Positions 62,144-64,000 of a stretch of 64,000 nucleotides of DNA are shown here, piece by piece. The DNA comes from Pseudarthrobacter oxydans. Its GTDB lineage: Bacteria; Actinomycetota; Actinomycetes; Actinomycetales; Micrococcaceae. The DNA lies in the NCBI RefSeq assembly GCF_034258515.1, contig NZ_CP139438.1:2914001-2978000 (forward strand). The letters run 5' to 3'. Each line of letters opens with the position of its first letter. Within the stretch, counting starts at the first letter, position 1. A program made the position numbers and the translations under genes. The notes beneath the pieces are model-generated. The model was not told the origin of the DNA. It saw only the letters and a list, made by a program, of their open reading frames with translations, and ran no database searches.

Positions 62144-64000
62144 AGGGAAGTGCTTTCCGTGAGGACGCGCAGAACGTCCTCCCCGTACCGTTCCAGCTTG
62201 GACGGGCCCACTCCTGCCAGTCCGGCCAGCTCTTCGAGCGAGGCTGGGCGCGCCTCGGCGATGGCCGTGAGCGTGGCATCGGTGAACACGACGAACGCCG
62301 GCACCTCGGCGGCGAGGGCAACTTCGCGGCGCCAGTTCCGCAGGGCATCGAAAGTCTGCTCCTCATAACTCGGCGGACAGGAATTGCACCGGCCCACCTT
62401 GCGTTCCGCGCCGGTGGCGAGCATGCTTCCACAGACCCGGCACATGGCAGGAGCGGCGGCCTTCCGGCGGGACACCGTGACCTTCCCCCGGGTGGTTGAA
62501 GTCGCCACCGAATCCGGGCGCAGCCCGTCAAGGAACCTGGACGGTTTCCTGTTTGCCCGTCCGCCCGGGGTCCGGGCAGTGGACCAGGACAGCGACAGGT
62601 GCTCCCGGGCACGGGTGATTCCCACGTAAAGGAGCCTGCGTTCCTCGTCCACCGATTCCGGCGAGTCAGCGAAGGAGATGGGCATCAGCCCCTCGCTGAG
62701 GCCCACCAGGAACACCGCATCCCATTCGAGGCCCTTGGCCGCGTGCAGCGAGGCAAGAGTCACGCCCTGGACCGTGGGGGCGTGCTGGGCGAGGGAACGT
62801 TCCTGGAGTTCGTTGACGAAGTCGGCCAGGCCAAACCGGGCACCCCGGGTTTGGACCAGTTCGTCGGCAAGCGCCACCAGGGCCGCCAGCGATTCCCACC
62901 GCTCCCGCAGTGCGCCGCCGCTGTGGGGGGCGGAGTCCGTGTAGCCGAGGGACGAGACAATGTCCCGGACCAGTTGCCCCAGCGGCTCGGGGGAATCCGT
63001 CTCCGCGACGGCCCGGGTTGCGGCCCGAAGCTGCAGGATGGCGTCCCGGACCTCCTTGCGGGCGAAGAACCGCTCGCCGCCGCGCAGCTGGTACCCGATG
63101 CCGGCCGCAGCGAGGGCCTGTTCGTACGCCTCGGACTGGCCGTTGGTCCGGAACAGGACGGCCACCTCGCTTGCGGGCGTGCCGGCGTCGAGCAGGGCCT
63201 TGATCTTCTGGGCAACAGTGGCAGCCTCTGCTTCATCGTCCGCGCACTCGGTGAACTGGGGTGCCGGGCCCGCCGGCCGCTGGGCCACGAGCTGGAGCGG
63301 TGTTGCCCAGGCGGCGTCGGCCAGTGGACCGCCGCTCCGCCGGCCTGCCAGGAGGTCGTTGGCGAGCTTGACCACCTGGGGCGTCGAACGGTAGTCCCGG
63401 ATCAGTTTGACCACGTTGGCCTGCGGGAAGCGGGCTTTGAAATCCAGGAGGTGCTTAGGGGAAGCCCCCGTAAACGAATAGATGGTCTGGCTGGCGTCAC
63501 CGACGACGCAGAGTTCGTCCCGGCCGCCGAGCCAGAGGTCCAGGAGCCGCTGCTGCAGCGGGGAGACGTCCTGGTACTCGTCCACCACAAAGTGCCGGTA
63601 CTGCTCGCGGACGGTGGCAGCGACCTTCTCGTCCTCCTGGAGAATTCCCACCGTGATCAGCAGGACGTCCTCGAAGTCAATGACGTTGCGGTCCGTCTTC
63701 ACGTCCTCATACGACTGGAAGACCCTGGCCACGGCGGTGAGGTCGAACCCTCCCGGGGCGCCCCTGTCCTGGGCATTTTCCAGGTAGTTGGCCGGCGTGA
63801 GCATCGACACCTTGGCCCACTCGATTTCGGAGGCGAGATCGCGGATGGAGGCCCTGTCCGTGCTGAGCCGGAGCCGCCGCGCGGCCTCGGCCAGCATCTG
63901 TGCCTTGTGGTCCAGGAGGTTGGGCAGCGTTCCGCCAACCGCCTGCGGCCAGAAGAACTGCAGCTGGCGCAGGGCGGCGGCGTGGAATGTCCGTGCCTGC
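62140..64000 (-). CDS. uvrD2: UvrD2-type DNA helicase with HRDC domain, 5' end outside window
   Basis: SF1A helicase, about 620 residues present. The frame is open to the right edge and begins with ARTFHAAALRQLQFFWPQ (motif Ia), so motif I with the Walker A is missing only because of the window. Motif II ends in VVDEYQDVSPLQQRLLDL, III in GDASQTIYSFTGASPKHL, IV in LIRDYRSTPQVV, V in VTLASLHAAKGLEWDAVFLVGL, VI in RLLYVGITRARE. A tetracysteine knuckle (CRVC...CNSC) and a C-terminal HRDC domain (about the last 75 residues) identify UvrD2. Confidence 0.94.
   Translation of the reverse strand, partial: QARTFHAAALRQLQFFWPQAVGGTLPNLLDHKAQMLAEAARRLRLSTDRASIRDLASEIEWAKVSMLTPANYLENAQDRGAPGGFDLTAVARVFQSYEDVKTDRNVIDFEDVLLITVGILQEDEKVAATVREQYRHFVVDEYQDVSPLQQRLLDLWLGGRDELCVVGDASQTIYSFTGASPKHLLDFKARFPQANVVKLIRDYRSTPQVVKLANDLLAGRRSGGPLADAAWATPLQLVAQRPAGPAPQFTECADDEAEAATVAQKIKALLDAGTPASEVAVLFRTNGQSEAYEQALAAAGIGYQLRGGERFFARKEVRDAILQLRAATRAVAETDSPEPLGQLVRDIVSSLGYTDSAPHSGGALRERWESLAALVALADELVQTRGARFGLADFVNELQERSLAQHAPTVQGVTLASLHAAKGLEWDAVFLVGLSEGLMPISFADSPESVDEERRLLYVGITRAREHLSLSWSTARTPGGRANRKPSRFLDGLRPDSVATSTTRGKVTVSRRKAAAPAMCRVCGSMLATGAERKVGRCNSCPPSYEEQTFDALRNWRREVALAAEVPAFVVFTDATLTAIAEARPASLEELAGLAGVGPSKLERYGEDVLRVLTESTSL

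Overview
The window is high-GC chromosomal DNA (about two-thirds GC by eye) from an actinobacterium, most likely a member of the Micrococcaceae close to Arthrobacter/Pseudarthrobacter. The reasons are a WhiB1-type regulator, PdtaS-type and MtrAB signalling, LpqB, a SigK/RskA-type sigma/anti-sigma pair, the very large NAD-glutamate dehydrogenase, a SecA without the C-terminal zinc finger, frequent GTG and TTG starts, and tRNA genes without encoded CCA. Almost every gene looks like core genome. I saw no insertion sequence, prophage, integrase, CRISPR array, rRNA or plasmid function.

Layout. 0-13 kb: the 3' part of an FtsK/SpoIIIE-type ATPase, a small membrane protein, whiB1 with a CRP-like operator, the sensor kinase pdtaS, the 1617-residue glutamate dehydrogenase, an Ssd (MinD/CpaE-like) plus SAF-domain pair, a small excisionase-like DNA-binding protein, an unknown protein and a LysM protein. 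13-24 kb: the conserved block secA-(ycaQ-like)-hpf-comF-lpqB-mtrB-mtrA, all on the minus strand, with an Rv3235-like gene convergent to secA. 24-31 kb: divergent from mtrA, a tightly overlapping plus-strand operon (multi-pass membrane protein, DUF4129, DUF4350, MoxR ATPase, DUF58, DUF4166). 31-38 kb: a methionine-synthase-like protein with chorismate mutase, then a complete oligopeptide ABC importer whose solute-binding gene has a CRP-like palindrome upstream. 38-47.5 kb: sulfur and tRNA-modification genes mnmA and iscS, a lipoprotein, a J-domain protein, trmL, the sigma/anti-sigma pair, and an etfB-etfA-PIG-L operon. 47.7-55 kb: an HtrA protease, a TPM-domain protein paired with PspA, a photolyase and a cytochrome b-type membrane protein. 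55-64 kb: two initiator tRNA genes, then the block UPF0182, PDZ-Lon protease, DUF2342, M48-type peptidase and UvrD2 (5' end beyond the window).

How the genes work together. Much of the window serves the cell envelope and protein quality control: secretion (SecA), envelope sensing (MtrAB-LpqB), the MoxR/DUF58 module, HtrA, PDZ-Lon, TPM plus PspA and LysM. A second theme is translation: two initiator tRNAs, HPF, MnmA with its sulfur donor IscS, and TrmL. Regulation visible in the DNA includes two matches to the CRP consensus (before whiB1 and before the peptide importer), three ATCAAA repeats exactly 10 bp apart before the LysM gene, and many strong stem-loop terminators. I did not find a convincing new defence or mobile system. 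The most interesting leads are the regulatory motifs, the MetE-like protein that has lost its zinc ligands, the J-domain protein with a possible degenerate NERD-like region, and the MoxR operon variant ending in DUF4166.
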